64,000 nucleotides of DNA from Paramyrothecium sp. XJ0827. Its lineage: Eukaryota; Ascomycota; Sordariomycetes; Hypocreales; Stachybotryaceae. Location: the NCBI GenBank assembly GCA_020881915.1, contig JAJFPB010000004.1:4278001-4342000 (forward strand). Direction: 5' to 3'. The notes beneath the pieces were generated by a model. It was given only the letters and a program-made list of their open reading frames with translations. It searched no databases and had not been told where the DNA came from. The position numbers and the translations under genes were made by a program. Shown in pieces: positions 1-11,123 of the stretch; the first letter of the stretch is position 1, and each line of letters begins with the position of its first letter.

Positions 1-112
1 GGAAGCTGTCAGAGTATGCCGAGACAATTGGATATCGATCCATAGCCGCCGTTGAGCAGACAACGGCGAAAACCGCAGGGCAAGTCCTGATATACAACTC
101 AACCTGCGCGAG

Positions 113-1246
113 ATGTCGACCGACCTGAAACTGGAGTTCCAAAGCCTCATGCGAGCTCTACAGAGCATCACCAGAGGCATACAAGAGCTCAAAGAGGAGA
201 ATGCACAGCATATTAAGCATCTTACCGACATTGCTAAGGAAAACAATTGCATCCACATCATGCAAACAGCCGTATACCACATTGGTCAAGAGATATTCTC
301 TCGTCGTCCTCTGATTGCTTCCTCGCAGCCTTTGAATTCCATAGCTTATCACTTTGCCGCCCGACATAACGCTTCCTACCTTCAACTCCTGTGCGGAAGG
401 ACATCTGGCCCTCAGGACTACCAGCATGCCATCAGAGATATTCAACGGACTCTCGGCATGAAGTACCAATTCGACGAGGAAAGCATTGGCAGAAGCCGCT
501 GGCTGCTCACGAGCCGGCGCTTTGAAGACTGGCTGACTTCTCCTGGTCCGGGAGCTCTGGTTGTTCACTCGTATGGCGATTTACTTAGTGAGGGGAAAAC
601 GTCTGCCATGTCTGTTTTCTGTGGAACTCTGGCATCAGCTCTGATGCAACAGGGCGAAAATATTATTGTGCTGAGCTTCTTATGTGGCTTGCATAACGAC
701 CAGAAGGACATTTTCTCTGGTCCCGTGGGAATACTCCGGAGTCTCGTGGCTCAACTTCTCCTGGTTGAAGGTGTCCAAGAGCCGAACCAAGGCTTAGCGA
801 ACAACGCAGCCTTGATGCAAGACCTCGAGACTGGAGTTCCAGACGCCTTTGGGTACATCTTCCGTCAGTGTGCATCACAGCTGTCATTGGTCACGACAGT
901 GTTCTGTCTCATCGATGCTGCCGATATCTACGACACGCAGAGGAATCTCTGGCGGGATGACTTGCGCACAGCGTTTTGTGTCCTGGCAAGGGTGGTTTCC
1001 GATCCTGCGAATCTGCCGAGTTTCAAGCTCCTCCTCACGACGCCGGCACGTTGCGATACCGTCTTGCAAGAGATAATCCCACTACACAATGGCCGATTTT
1101 TCAGCCTCGCAGCGGATATGACTGCTGGCGAAGTTGACAGCCGTCCATTGACTGAGGCAGCCATCGTCTCGGACATTAAGCAGCTAGGTAATGTGCGAAA
1201 CACTGGACGGCCTCTATCATCTGGTCTACAGAGACTTCATGTTTAA
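113..1246 (+). CDS. STAND/NACHT-like NTPase fragment, N-terminal part
   Basis: An open frame of 377 residues begins at an ATG, though the gene may start upstream of the window behind an intron. Residues about 5-50 are rich in Leu, Lys and Glu, as in the coiled N-terminus of fungal STAND proteins. The segment SRWLLTSRRFEDWL followed by a degenerate P-loop (YGDLLSEGKTSAM, spacing one residue too long for a standard Walker A), a Walker B-like VFCLIDAAD and a sensor-like LLLTTP resembles the nephrocystin-3-type NTPase core of fungal NLR-like proteins. The C-terminal repeat domain expected in this class is missing: the frame stops after about 377 residues and is followed by a stop-filled relic. 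Such proteins act in the cytosol in non-self recognition. Either a short stand-alone NTPase or a truncated gene; the family call is moderately sure, intactness is not. Confidence 0.5.
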   Translation: MSTDLKLEFQSLMRALQSITRGIQELKEENAQHIKHLTDIAKENNCIHIMQTAVYHIGQEIFSRRPLIASSQPLNSIAYHFAARHNASYLQLLCGRTSGPQDYQHAIRDIQRTLGMKYQFDEESIGRSRWLLTSRRFEDWLTSPGPGALVVHSYGDLLSEGKTSAMSVFCGTLASALMQQGENIIVLSFLCGLHNDQKDIFSGPVGILRSLVAQLLLVEGVQEPNQGLANNAALMQDLETGVPDAFGYIFRQCASQLSLVTTVFCLIDAADIYDTQRNLWRDDLRTAFCVLARVVSDPANLPSFKLLLTTPARCDTVLQEIIPLHNGRFFSLAADMTAGEVDSRPLTEAAIVSDIKQLGNVRNTGRPLSSGLQRLHV

Positions 1247-1796
1247 ATAGGGATAGATTGGCTTCTACAGCATCTTTGTTGATAAATTACAAGGTTCAGT
1301 GCGATATGAAGCCCTAAGCCTACAAGACTATTATCTGGCTATTACACAATGCCTAAATAGTAAGAAATCTTTAATAGATAAAAGGTGGAAGTAGTTTAAA
1401 CCTTCAGAGTTTCCGGTCCTAGGTTAACTAGACTTACATTGGGCATACTCATAGTACCTAATGAATACCATGGAGATAATTTGCCAACATATATTTAGTC
1501 GTTTGGAATACTCGAGAGATCACCTAGGAGGTTCTATCTACCATTATAGCCCAAATTCCCAACACACATAGCTTATGGCGACACTCATTGGTGAAAGAAA
1601 ATCTTGAGCCATTACGATGGTATAAGAAAAACGGTCTCAAGCATCTAATACGCCTTTTGATCGTATGCCTGAGAATTGGTTGGCCCTTTATCCAGTTGGG
1701 CTGAGCATGGCTCACCATTCGGCTTCGCCTGCCATGTACCAGCATCATTTTCAGCTTATCACGCTGAGTGAAGTACCTTTTCTACCAAATATATAA
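1239..1796 (+). pseudogene. Stop-filled relic of an unidentified protein-coding gene
   Basis: One reading frame keeps protein-like composition over about 185 codons but carries eight internal stops at 1248, 1254, 1392, 1425, 1452, 1569, 1605 and 1623. It then runs open for 56 codons to a stop at 1794. Segments such as RYEALSLQDYYLAITQCLN and MPENWLALYPVGLSMAHHS look like real protein. Every stop could arise from Gln, Arg or Trp codons by C-to-T or G-to-A changes, which suggests RIP. I do not recognise the family. It starts where the STAND-like frame ends but in a different frame, so it could be the lost end of that gene or an unrelated neighbour. Confidence 0.4.
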
Positions 1797-3002
1797 CTCA
1801 ATAACAGTCCTAGTTTTAGGCCTTTGTTCCACTGTTTGCATTCCAGATGAATAAATTCATGACCTAAGCATGCTGTCTGCTGCGACTTGAAGCTGGCGAG
1901 CATGATTTGACCGTCCCAGATAGCTTGAACTAGACCAATGTTCTGGCGACATCCAACCTTGAGATTAGAGGCATGATGAATTCGAAATCAAGAATCTTTC
2001 AAACCAGTATCGACCCTATCTCCATCATCTATCTGTAACTAAGCGTCATCAAAGAGAGTAGCATGCCTACACTACTGATAGCCTCCATAATGGCAGTAAC
2101 ATAGACTCACGGCTGCGCGAGAGCGCCGCTTGCGGCACCGACTGCTCTTTCAAATATACAGCAATCACCCATAGCAAGCGAGAAACGCCTAACAACAGAG
2201 GTCTTACATTTAGATGTTGCTTTAAAAAGGTACTTGGCTCAATTTCAACCTGTACATGTCAATTGAAAAGAAAATCATCAGATCATACACTTTGCCTAAG
2301 CCTTCTGGTGTTTGTTACTGGCTTCCAGCAAGCTTCCTCTCAATCTCGTGCTGTCAGCCTGGAATTCATTGGTTGGTAATTCACCCGGCGTGACATGGGA
2401 TACCACCATCATAGGGACAACCCCTTGGAAGATTGGCCGATTGAAGCACGGTATATTTGCATATACCAGCCCAAGCCATATGCCACCCCAAAACTACGTA
2501 CCAATCTCCAGAATATACCAACCCGCATAATAGGCTGACCTAAAGAGTATCTAGCACAACCCACAGGTTACTATAGGACATGGGCTCGCCTTCATGTCAC
2601 ACATAGAAAATATAAACATGAAAACGGAGTATACTTGTTCATGAATAAAGGCAAATCAATAGAGAAGAATAAATACCATAACACTTTGAATCTAGAGCGT
2701 AGTATGCATCTCAAGCCAAGGCAACTGAATCCTGAATTATGTTTGAGTTGGCCTGAGCAAGGCTGAGCTGCCGTGGTTGAGCAGATTGAAATGTAATAAC
2801 CAAAAGCGGCCATCGGAGCTCCTGGCTTTAACCGCTTATTTGTCCTGTAGAGTACGAGCTGATGGAGATAGGGCTTGAGATATGAAGCAGAGGGTAATAA
2901 CTATGCCGGATACGGAGGGTACAAAACCTCAACAAGCGAAGCTGAAATGTGAATCACTCTCAAATCTAAATTGTCCGTGCTCCAAACACAATGATAAAGC
3001 GA
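1797..3002. other. AT-rich gene-free stretch
   Basis: No supported gene was found. Short open frames here lack ATG starts or protein-like composition. The low GC content and frequent TA dinucleotides are consistent with further decayed sequence, but no frame could be followed. Confidence 0.4.
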
Positions 3003-5356
3003 CTAGCCCAGAATGAGCTCGACTGGTTCTAAAGCCTGACGTTCCCAGGCGTCTCGATCTACTTCTCCGATTCCCTTGCGATACGCCACTCCATCCAACC
3101 ACGTCACCCAGAGGACGTTATAGAACTGTGGATGTTCGCTTCCCAGAGGCTGTTCCCAACGCTCGAATTGTGTGGCTTTATACTTGAGTGATATGGCCAC
3201 CAGCTCTGCCTGGAACGCCTGGCTGGCAGACGAGGGTTCGTCCACCCAAAATCGCCCTACTGGTTTTTCCTCGGAGCCAGTTTCAAATATCTCATGACTG
3301 CATTTATTATCGCCAGCCCCAAGTGCCTTAAGCTCCAAAAAGGCACGATGAGTAAAGCCGCATAGATAGCGCCCCATCTCATCGTTGCGCAACTGAACAG
3401 GCTCGAGTTCCCCTGGCAATGGAAGCGGATAGCAGAATAAGATGTCATGACAAGCCTCGTGGGTATAGTAAAACAAGGGGGGATGCTTGTCTCCGACACT
3501 ATGGAGCCAGAATTCTCTGAGATTTCCTAGGTTTTTAGTTCTTTCCTTAGGGACAAACGAAAATCTAGACGTCTCGGAATCGAAAACAATTGGGTTGCGC
3601 GTCCAGCCGGGGGGTGGAGATGGAGGATCAGACTTCGCATACTGTTGCTTGCACCGATGCCAATGGTTTCCATATGGAATTGCAACGGGCTCTTGAGCGG
3701 GAGACTGGCGTGTTTGCCATGCAATCAGTGGAACAACTCGCCGAATAGGAGCAACGTTGTAAAACCATTCAGCCTGGCTATGCAAGATCCAGTCTTCATT
3801 TCTCCCCACGAAGGAATCTGACAATGAGCCCTCCCAACTAGCCCAGGACCATGTCGGCGCATGCCTTCCATGACTTTGATGATGAGGGTTCCATCGTCGC
3901 CGTGGTTCCTCAGCCTCGGTTTCTCGACCCTACGCCTTCTCAGTGTTAAATATCCTTCGCAGGAACGGGTTCGTAAGATTCTCACGTTGAGTACGGCTCT
4001 CCAGCTGAGCCCTATGTCGAGGAACATAACAGGGATGCCCCATAAGAATCCGCCCGCAAAGTTCCGAGAGAGCGCGGCCGAAACTCCAGCAAATGCGTCC
4101 ATTACATCTTCAGCGTACGTAAAGCACCGATCATTGAAACCCATAACGATTTCATTGTAAGCCATCATGCTTGGAAATGTCAAAGAGGTCCAGCCGGCAG
4201 TTCTACGGATATTCGAACCGTCGGAATCGTACTCCCAAGTTGTCTCTGGGGTAGGGTGGTCCCCTGGAAGATGATGCTCTTCCCAGAGACAACCTTGGGG
4301 ACACTCCCATCGGACTGAATCGTGGATAAATATTAGTCTCTTGCGCGAGAAAATGTATTCCTGAAAGGTCCAGCCTCTCTCATCCCACGGCGTGTAACTC
4401 AGGCTGCCTTGGCTCGGCCAGTTGAGGAATATACCACCGGCAAGTTCGAGGACACAAGGATTGTCTCGTGGGCGTGAGAGGCCACGCAGCCCACGAAGGC
4501 CTTGGTTGGCATCCTCGCCGTCCGCAGCAATGATTGTGAGGGCGGCATTAGCGTAAACAGCACTCATGTTGTTGATGAGGGCGTTCCGAACCATCCCATT
4601 GTCCTGGATGATGCAGAGAGAATCGACCCACAGATACCTCTCTTCGAGAAGTCTCACAACATGCATGGCATCCTGTATCGTCCTTGGTGGGGGGTATTCA
4701 GACTCTTGTAGGGACTTAGGTCGTCGAAGCTTGTCGAGATTCGTGGTTGTCAGTCTCGTGACATCACAACCACCCCAGACATAGCTTAACGTTATGTATT
4801 TCATTTCCCCCGTATCTTCAACAAGACAGTTGTCCACAGTGTCTATGAAGAAGAGGCCAGGGGGTCGTCTCAACCATGCATGCTTCGCTACCAAGCATTC
4901 AGGGCCATGACCCGACTCGCAAGTCTGTTTCCAGTTCTTCACAAGCTCTGTATCAATCCAGTGCCGATCGATAAGCCGTCCATCGCTGATTCCAGATGAT
5001 GGCTGACCATTAATTCCTACAATCATCAAACGGCCATGTAGACCGGGACCGTGGCTGCGCACTTGTATCATGCCTTCCGTCGCCTTTTTTATCATCATAG
5101 GCGAATCCGGGGGCCAGTCCATGTCATCGTCTTGGGTCAAATCATACGGGACCATTTGCACCGCGCGTAGACGCCGAAAAAATGTCTCATGAATCTCGCA
5201 AAGACCGCCGTCAAGGACTTGCGCTGGATTGTCCCAGCTTATGCTGTCTCCAACCTTGCCACATACCACCTCATTGATTTGATCGCAGGTTTTGCATCCT
5301 GCCGTCTCCTGGTTTGTCGTTAGCATCCTTAGGGAGCATTCTGAACTGTTAACCAT
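3003..5356 (-). CDS. HET-domain (heterokaryon incompatibility) protein
   Basis: Two exons, 5356-3995 and 3929-3003, joined over a 65-bp GT-AG intron (3930-3994), give 762 residues. The intron is supported by the frame change and by the join, which restores LSWRA-GRETEAEE and the PTWSWASWEG segment typical of HET proteins. The HET domain begins near residue 187 with ITLSYVWGG and continues with the signature YLWVDSLCIIQD near 241 and the SAVYANAALTIIAADG stretch. The first 60 residues hold several Cys (CKTC, C, C) that could bind metal. HET proteins trigger cell death after fusion of genetically different hyphae. It lies divergently to another HET gene 1 kb away, with a pyrimidine-rich tract (about 5368-5460 on the plus strand) just upstream of its start. 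No breaks seen. Confidence 0.85.
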
Positions 5357-6340
5357 TTCCTAATCCGGGTTTTTTTTCTTTTCTTTTCCCCTTTCTTTTC
5401 TTTAGTTTGACTTGATCTTTTCAAATCTTGCATTCCTAATCTTTTCTTCTTTTCCCTATGCTGTGAAGAAGGAAGATCTTGAGAAGATTAACCGCGGATT
5501 CCAACCAGACAGTCACATTACCCCACTTTATTGGAACTTTGCTGCCTAAGCAATCTCACTGACAGATTCGATAGTGATACCTCCAGTCTAGGCATTTATC
5601 TAGCACTGCCGTCCTCGTCTCTCAATATTTGCCGTTGGGGTTTCCCACCCTGGACTTGAATGCTGGGAAAGTTGCCTACTGGATCTACTACGGCTACTAT
5701 ATTTATTTGCTCCATAAACGTAGTCAGTTCCGCCTTACGTCCTGTCTCTAGCATGATGGCGCTTTCTATTGAGGGAAGATGACGTTAGGCAGGAGCAGAT
5801 TATGGGACCAAACGAATATGCATGAAGCTTTCGATATGTCTTGGCCTTGCATCACAATATGCTAAAAACGCTGACCCGGGAAGGTAATCTTCTACCCGTG
5901 GGTTAGCACCCAGACACATTCTTTTCTTGCCAAGACATTACCCAAAATCGACATGGCGGCGGCTTTAAGCAGAATTGCTGCCTAACCAATGATTGATCGC
6001 GAGGCCCTGTTACTGCCTAAACTCGCTGATATGCTCCAGCCCCTAGCTCTCAAAGTTGCCTAGATCACGGGGACTCGAGCCCAAATTGTTCAGAACTTCA
6101 GTTGTGTTCTCTCCTCCATCCTCAGATTCCCTTTCAATAACGCGAGTGGGTTTGCCGTGTCTTACATCGCTTCACTGCGCCGTATATTCGCATCTTGTCC
6201 TTCGTAAGACCCCAGCAACACACTCAACCTGTGAGCTTGGCCAATAAATGCACATCAGCGGCTAGTGTCTTACATCCAAGAGCATTCAAGAATGAGTTTA
6301 ATTTTATTTTATTTGCAGGCTAAAACATCGCTTCTAGCCT
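5357..6340. promoter_or_regulatory. Shared intergenic region between divergent HET genes
   Basis: This 1-kb stretch must hold both promoters. It contains a pyrimidine tract on the plus strand (about 5368-5460). A TTTGCAGG near 6314-6321, just ahead of the start of the right-hand gene, may be the acceptor of a 5'-UTR intron. No convincing coding frame is present. Confidence 0.4.
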
Positions 6341-8281
6341 ATGATGGCATCCTATACCTATTCTTCTCTGGACGAGAACAAGCATGAAGTTAGACTGCTG
6401 AACCTGTTGCCCGGTGAATTCGATTCAGAGCTTCGCGCAGATCTCTCCGTGATATCCTTCACAAAAGAACATATTCCAGCCTATGAGGCCCTTTCGTACA
6501 CATGGGGCTCCAATAAACATATCACGGACATTACGATCGAATCAGCAGAAAACAAGAGATTGCCCCTGACCAAGAACCTAGCAACAGCCTTACGTCATCT
6601 TCGCAACGAAGGTAGCTCGCGCTTGCTCTGGATCGATGCCATCTGCATCAATCAGCAAGACTTACTGGAACGAAGCAGCCAAGTCAAACGCATGGGGGAT
6701 ATTTACTCGAAAGCCAGTCGTGTCGTCATATGGCTTGGTCTAGAGGCTGAAGATGCAGGTCTGGCGATTGAATCACTTTCACTGATTTCATCGAAAATCA
6801 GCATTGACTGGGACGTGAGTCAAATGCATGCGACGACAGCCGATAGCCATTGGGCAGACATTCTAGCCGCTCCACCATTCGACAGCCGACAATTCTTAGC
6901 CCTGGAGAGGTTTCTGAGTTCAGACTGGTTTGAGAGACTATGGATATGGCAAGAAGCGCGTTTAGGTTCTTCAGCCAGTATTGTGGTATGCGGAAAGCAA
7001 TACATTCTTTGGCAAGAATTTCGAAAGGCCATATTCTGCCTTCACCTCAAAGCGAATCCGGTCGGGATCAATACTCAGAAGCTTCAGGCACGGATACATA
7101 CAATCTTTCTTCTTTGCAACCAAAGGAGACGCGGCACTCTTCTTGACCTACTGGACCAGACGAACCATTGCAAATTCACTGATCCCCGGGACCGCATCTT
7201 CGCGATATTATCGCTATGTGATGCCAGTACTAGCATGGGAATCAAAGCCGATTATACCAAGACAGTAGCAGATGTTTACAAAGATGCATTTGTTCGGTTC
7301 TTCCAACACTCAGGCACACTCATCCTCGAAGGGACTCCGCCTGACGGTGGGTTGGTGGGTGCTCCTTCGTGGGTACCAAATTGGACAACACCGAAAACCT
7401 GCAATCCACTAGACCATGTCCTCGCTTCCATGATGACGAGAGCCGTAGTGAGTTTTCCTTCGGACAACGTACTTGAGCTAGTTGGTAAGGAGGTTGCGCG
7501 TGTCGTGTCTATCGAAGCTATTGGTACCCTGAACAATTATGACCAGTGTCTCGTCGCCATTCGGCGTCTTATCTCTTTATATGTTTCGCCACTTGAAAAA
7601 GACTCGGAGAACTTCCGTCTCCATTCTCTGTGCCGAAGCTTGATGGCTGGCTCCTTTGCTGAATTGTGGGATCCGGCTCCGGAATATTGGCTCAAAAAGC
7701 ATGAGTTTGAGGAAGTGGTACAATATTTCTCATCGGATAGCTCATCAAACAAGCTGAACAAAACCCTTTTAAAGTACTTAAACCAAGTATTCACATTTTC
7801 TAAGGGTCGAACCATGTTTCGGACCGAGGCAGGGCAAATGGGGATTGGCCCACGGACGATGCGAGCCGGAGACATTGCCACAGTGGTGCTAGGCTGCCTT
7901 CCTGCCATCATCCTTCGTCCTGGGGTTGCAAACACGCATGAGGTTGTGGGACAGGCTTATGTCGACGGCTTCATGAGTGGAGAGGCTTTGTTAGGTCCTT
8001 ACCCTGACCAATGGCACTCCATCGCGAAATACGACGAAAACTTTGGTCATTATCGTTGGATCTTCAAAAATCATCGGACTGGCGCTTTCCAATTGGAGGA
8101 TCCAAGGCTGGGAGACTTACCGCCGGGGTGGAGAAAGCAAATCGATTCACCGGCGAAGGAATGGATCACTTTTGTACATGACGAGACGGGCGAAACTTTT
8201 ATCGAAGGACAAGATCCTCGACTTTCCTTTGAAGCTTTAAAGGCTCAGGGTACCAAGCTGAGGTCTTTCTTGTTATCTTAG
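6341..8281 (+). CDS. HET-domain protein with WW-like C-terminal tail
   Basis: An uninterrupted frame of 646 residues starts at two adjacent ATGs (6341, 6344). The HET domain is plain: EALSYTWGSN near residue 49, SRLLWIDAICINQQD near 93 and YSKASRVVIWLG soon after. The middle of the protein is the variable part of HET-6-type proteins. The last 90 residues contain two WW-like units: one ending NHRTGAFQLEDPRL and a second from LPPGWRKQ to GETFIEGQDPRL, close to the L-P-x-G-W ... T-x-x-x-x-x-DPRL pattern of WW domains. WW domains bind proline-rich peptides, so this tail may recruit a partner, which is an inference. The role is expected in vegetative incompatibility. No intron or break is visible. 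Confidence 0.88.
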   Translation: MMASYTYSSLDENKHEVRLLNLLPGEFDSELRADLSVISFTKEHIPAYEALSYTWGSNKHITDITIESAENKRLPLTKNLATALRHLRNEGSSRLLWIDAICINQQDLLERSSQVKRMGDIYSKASRVVIWLGLEAEDAGLAIESLSLISSKISIDWDVSQMHATTADSHWADILAAPPFDSRQFLALERFLSSDWFERLWIWQEARLGSSASIVVCGKQYILWQEFRKAIFCLHLKANPVGINTQKLQARIHTIFLLCNQRRRGTLLDLLDQTNHCKFTDPRDRIFAILSLCDASTSMGIKADYTKTVADVYKDAFVRFFQHSGTLILEGTPPDGGLVGAPSWVPNWTTPKTCNPLDHVLASMMTRAVVSFPSDNVLELVGKEVARVVSIEAIGTLNNYDQCLVAIRRLISLYVSPLEKDSENFRLHSLCRSLMAGSFAELWDPAPEYWLKKHEFEEVVQYFSSDSSSNKLNKTLLKYLNQVFTFSKGRTMFRTEAGQMGIGPRTMRAGDIATVVLGCLPAIILRPGVANTHEVVGQAYVDGFMSGEALLGPYPDQWHSIAKYDENFGHYRWIFKNHRTGAFQLEDPRLGDLPPGWRKQIDSPAKEWITFVHDETGETFIEGQDPRLSFEALKAQGTKLRSFLLS

Positions 8282-9026
8282 GCTGCGCTGATCTCATGTT
8301 ACTGGCTATCAGAGTCGGCCCCCGAACGTGCTGAGGGAAATACGTTGCGGAGCTCATCCTCCGGGCCATCGTGGTTGAGGTTGTAAAGCCTTGGCGTATC
8401 TCTCTGGAGCTGAAAATGAGACGCAGGTCTAATCGTCTCGTAGAGATTGAAGTACAAGTTATGGTCAGAAGAAGCCCGAAGCCATTCCCCTCGACACAAG
8501 CACAAACACATCTGTAGAGTCGAGTCTCTCCGGCAGCTTTCCAAGTCCACTCCGTAGGGCATCCTCAACGCTCAAACATGAGTTTCGTTCCTTCCTCTAC
8601 CATCATTATTCCTGTAGGGAGGATGAAAAAAGGGAGAATGCCAACATGGTTACGCTCTTTGTCAGTAATCAACGACATATCTTAACATCGTTCCATGGCT
8701 CGAATCATCGGTACTAGCAAACAGTACACTGAAAAGTGTTCTCGCGTGTTTACCCAAGCCGAACCTTGTGCCATAACCTCAAACACTCTTGCAATTCCAT
8801 GGAGAGCGTGCCCTCCAGAGCACTCGACGTGTCCATTATCAGGGACAACAAAAGTGCAGCATGTGCAAAATCGACAATGTCGTCCTTGATGGTCTGGTAG
8901 TCGTCCGTCTCATACCTCCGATGTCGCTCTAGGCTTTCTAGAAGTCCAATATCTTATAAATATTCGCGGCGAAAGCCTTGTTGCGAATTATACGATGCAG
9001 TATGAGCCCCGTGATTTCTTTCGCTG
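8282..9026. other. Gene-free stretch with a possible minus-strand relic
   Basis: No intact gene was found. On the minus strand a roughly 65-codon open frame between about 8744 and 8940 (containing YETDDYQTIKDDIVDFAH) looks protein-like but is closed by stops on both sides and has no start, so it may be the remains of an exon. The plus-strand frames look random. Confidence 0.25.
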
Positions 9027-10579
9027 TTAGACCTGCGTCCCAGGTGCCCCGCGCTTGGAGCCAGGTAAGACAATATTAGGCAATGAGCCTGGTGTTCCAT
9101 TTTGGACTCTGAAGCGCTCCAGCATGCGTTTCTCGCTTCTGTGCCGGTCGCTTCTTTGTTGTTCGAGCACTAAAATCACAACAGTCAGCACACAATGCAA
9201 TTCCCCGGCTTCCCCTGTCCTTTGGGGGCGTTGGAACTTACTGTCTTCCATGCGTTGCTCTTGTTCTCTCCGTAATCTGTCATTCATGGCTGCCTGTCGC
9301 TGGGCAGGCGCCATTTTTCCTTCAGCCACGATGGCCAGGTGCTGCTCTCTTGCTTGTTTCCTGAAGCGCTCAAGAGAGGCCCCGTGGTCGCTGTAGGTTG
9401 TTGCCCAGTCCGGCGTGTCCGAGTCGTCTACGATACCCAACAACACCATGATGCCGCACGGCACAGAGTCTTTGCGAGAAAAGGTAAGAATGTCGTCCGG
9501 GATCTTGTAATTCCATAGGACTGTTTGATTTGTGGTGCCATAGGCTGTTGCGGCACTCGCGAACCAGATGCCGGCTGTGAGGCCCGGCTGGATTCGCAAA
9601 TGGTCAATGCTGAAGCTGCCGGTGCCTGACCTGCTCTCCAATTCGCCTGCGGCGAATGCACCCGCCATTCCGGAACCGACTATCTGGCAGGTTATGTCGG
9701 CGTCTGCAACCATGCTAGTCTTCTCTCCTTCTTTGAGGGATCCAGCCTCAATGTCGTGTTGCCAGTCGCTGCGGCCTTCGGTGGCCAAACTGTCTTCTTC
9801 CTCTAAGCTCTTTTTACCATTCTTCAGGGAGCCTGCCTGCTTCACCGGTGTTTTGGGGGCCGGCAAGCGAAGCCAATATGGCGGGAGGTGTACATGGTCC
9901 CTTGTGGTCCAGCTATCGAGCCATGTTACTGTGAGCGAGAGGTTGCCGTCGGCATCATCCTGAGGGCCAACGGTAAGTGCCTTATCGCGCCCGTTCGGCG
10001 CTAATATCAATGAGCAGCCAACTGGGGTCCATAGTTCTATTAATCGAAGAAGCTTCCATCCATAGGGATCTAGTACTGCGCCGAGGTCCAGCAAATAGTA
10101 TCCCAACTTATTAAAGGCAATGTTAACTTGGGGTTAGCAGATTTAATCGGCATATTCAATACATTACATCTTAGTACCAATAGTATTTATCTACTAGTTA
10201 AAAGTGGTCTAACTCCCTCCAGGAACAGAGCTTGGGTAGCGCAAGAGACTCTAGTACTTGTCTTGGTCCTGGAACCTATCCCAAGGCTTCATAGCATAGT
10301 GTAGTAGCTCAATCTCAATAACGCAATTCACAACATCACTACGAGTTAGTGCCATTAAGCGACTCTTGCGCAGCATGCGCCGAATACGCGAGAGCAACCC
10401 CAGAGTTGCAAACGTATTATACAGGATTGGGAGCACTGCAGCAGGGATTATATTAGTAGGATGCGTCGAGGTCGGGTTCGAACAGCTGGAGGCTCACCTC
10501 CGAGCACCGCTAGCGGGACACCGATGTAGGTGATGATGTCTGTTGCTGACGGGTCATTGTTCCTGTCATTGCTGGACAT
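9027..10579 (-). pseudogene. Conserved fungal protein of unknown function, broken by seven in-frame stops
   Basis: Exons 10579-10498, 10435-9242 and 9169-9027 can be joined. The first intron (10436-10497) has a perfect TACTAAT branch site, and the second (9170-9241) is bounded by GTAAGT and TTTTAG. The frame is shared across all exons, but stops interrupt it at 10251, 10209, 10194, 10191, 10164, 10143 and 10134 (left edges of the codons), all within about 120 bp. Flanking blocks read well: ITYIGVPLAVLG, LPILYNTFATLG, ALTRSDVVN and WTPVGCSLILAPNG, and from memory these occur in a family of uncharacterised fungal proteins. The stops are TAG or TAA, as expected if Trp and Gln codons changed by C-to-T or G-to-A. 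The 359-codon open part downstream has no ATG at its head. Function unknown; no signal peptide. Confidence 0.65.
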
Positions 10580-11045
10580 GCTGGAGCTATGTGTGCCGTC
10601 AAGGTCTGCTTGGCAGAGGTGGAGACTGTGGTTCGTCTGAACGACAATCAATTTACTACACTACCGGGGATGAGGTGGATATTTGGAAAAATAGGGGTTC
10701 GCACAGCCTGGTCGTGTCCAGCCAATGACTCGGCCAAAAAAGAAAGAAAAATATGTCCGCAAAATTTCCGCCCTGATCAGCTCTCTGGTGGTGACCCTGT
10801 CTGTTCAGCTCCGCTAACAGAGGTTTGGCTGTGGAAGTTATGCTCATCCAAAAACGGTCCCTCAACCCACCCTATAGTCTCGGGCTATGGGACGATGCGG
10901 AAAATTTTGCATCCTTTCCTGTTCGTGTAATATCCGTATCTCTCTCGTTTCTTTTCCAACGAATTCCGCTGGCCTGGATCCTGGCTCATTGTATAATCAA
11001 CCGAGGAACCTCGTTCCAGTTGCCTCCCGCGCCTGGCTCCGTGTC
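10580..11045. other. Gene-free region between two broken genes
   Basis: This segment separates the start of the minus-strand broken gene from the zinc-cluster stub on the plus strand and would contain both promoters. No coding frame or clear TATA box could be supported. Confidence 0.3.
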
Positions 11046-11123
11046 ATGACTGGCACAAAGGAGCAGCCAGCGGAGAGCGCAAATCGCATCTCGCGTTTTT
11101 GCGACTTCTGCGACAAGAGAAAG
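11046..11123 (+). pseudogene. Stub of a Zn2Cys6 transcription factor
   Basis: An ATG opens a short frame whose residues 19-28 read CDFCDKRKVK, the first half of a fungal binuclear zinc cluster (C-x2-C-x6-C). The third Cys would follow directly but is Ser here. Many regulators of this class have an intron exactly after KRK, and a GT is present there. However, no downstream exon restores the remaining Cys residues before the opposite-strand cyclase gene begins. The stub is probably the remnant of a lost regulator. Six residues of motif can occur by chance, so confidence is limited. Confidence 0.35.
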
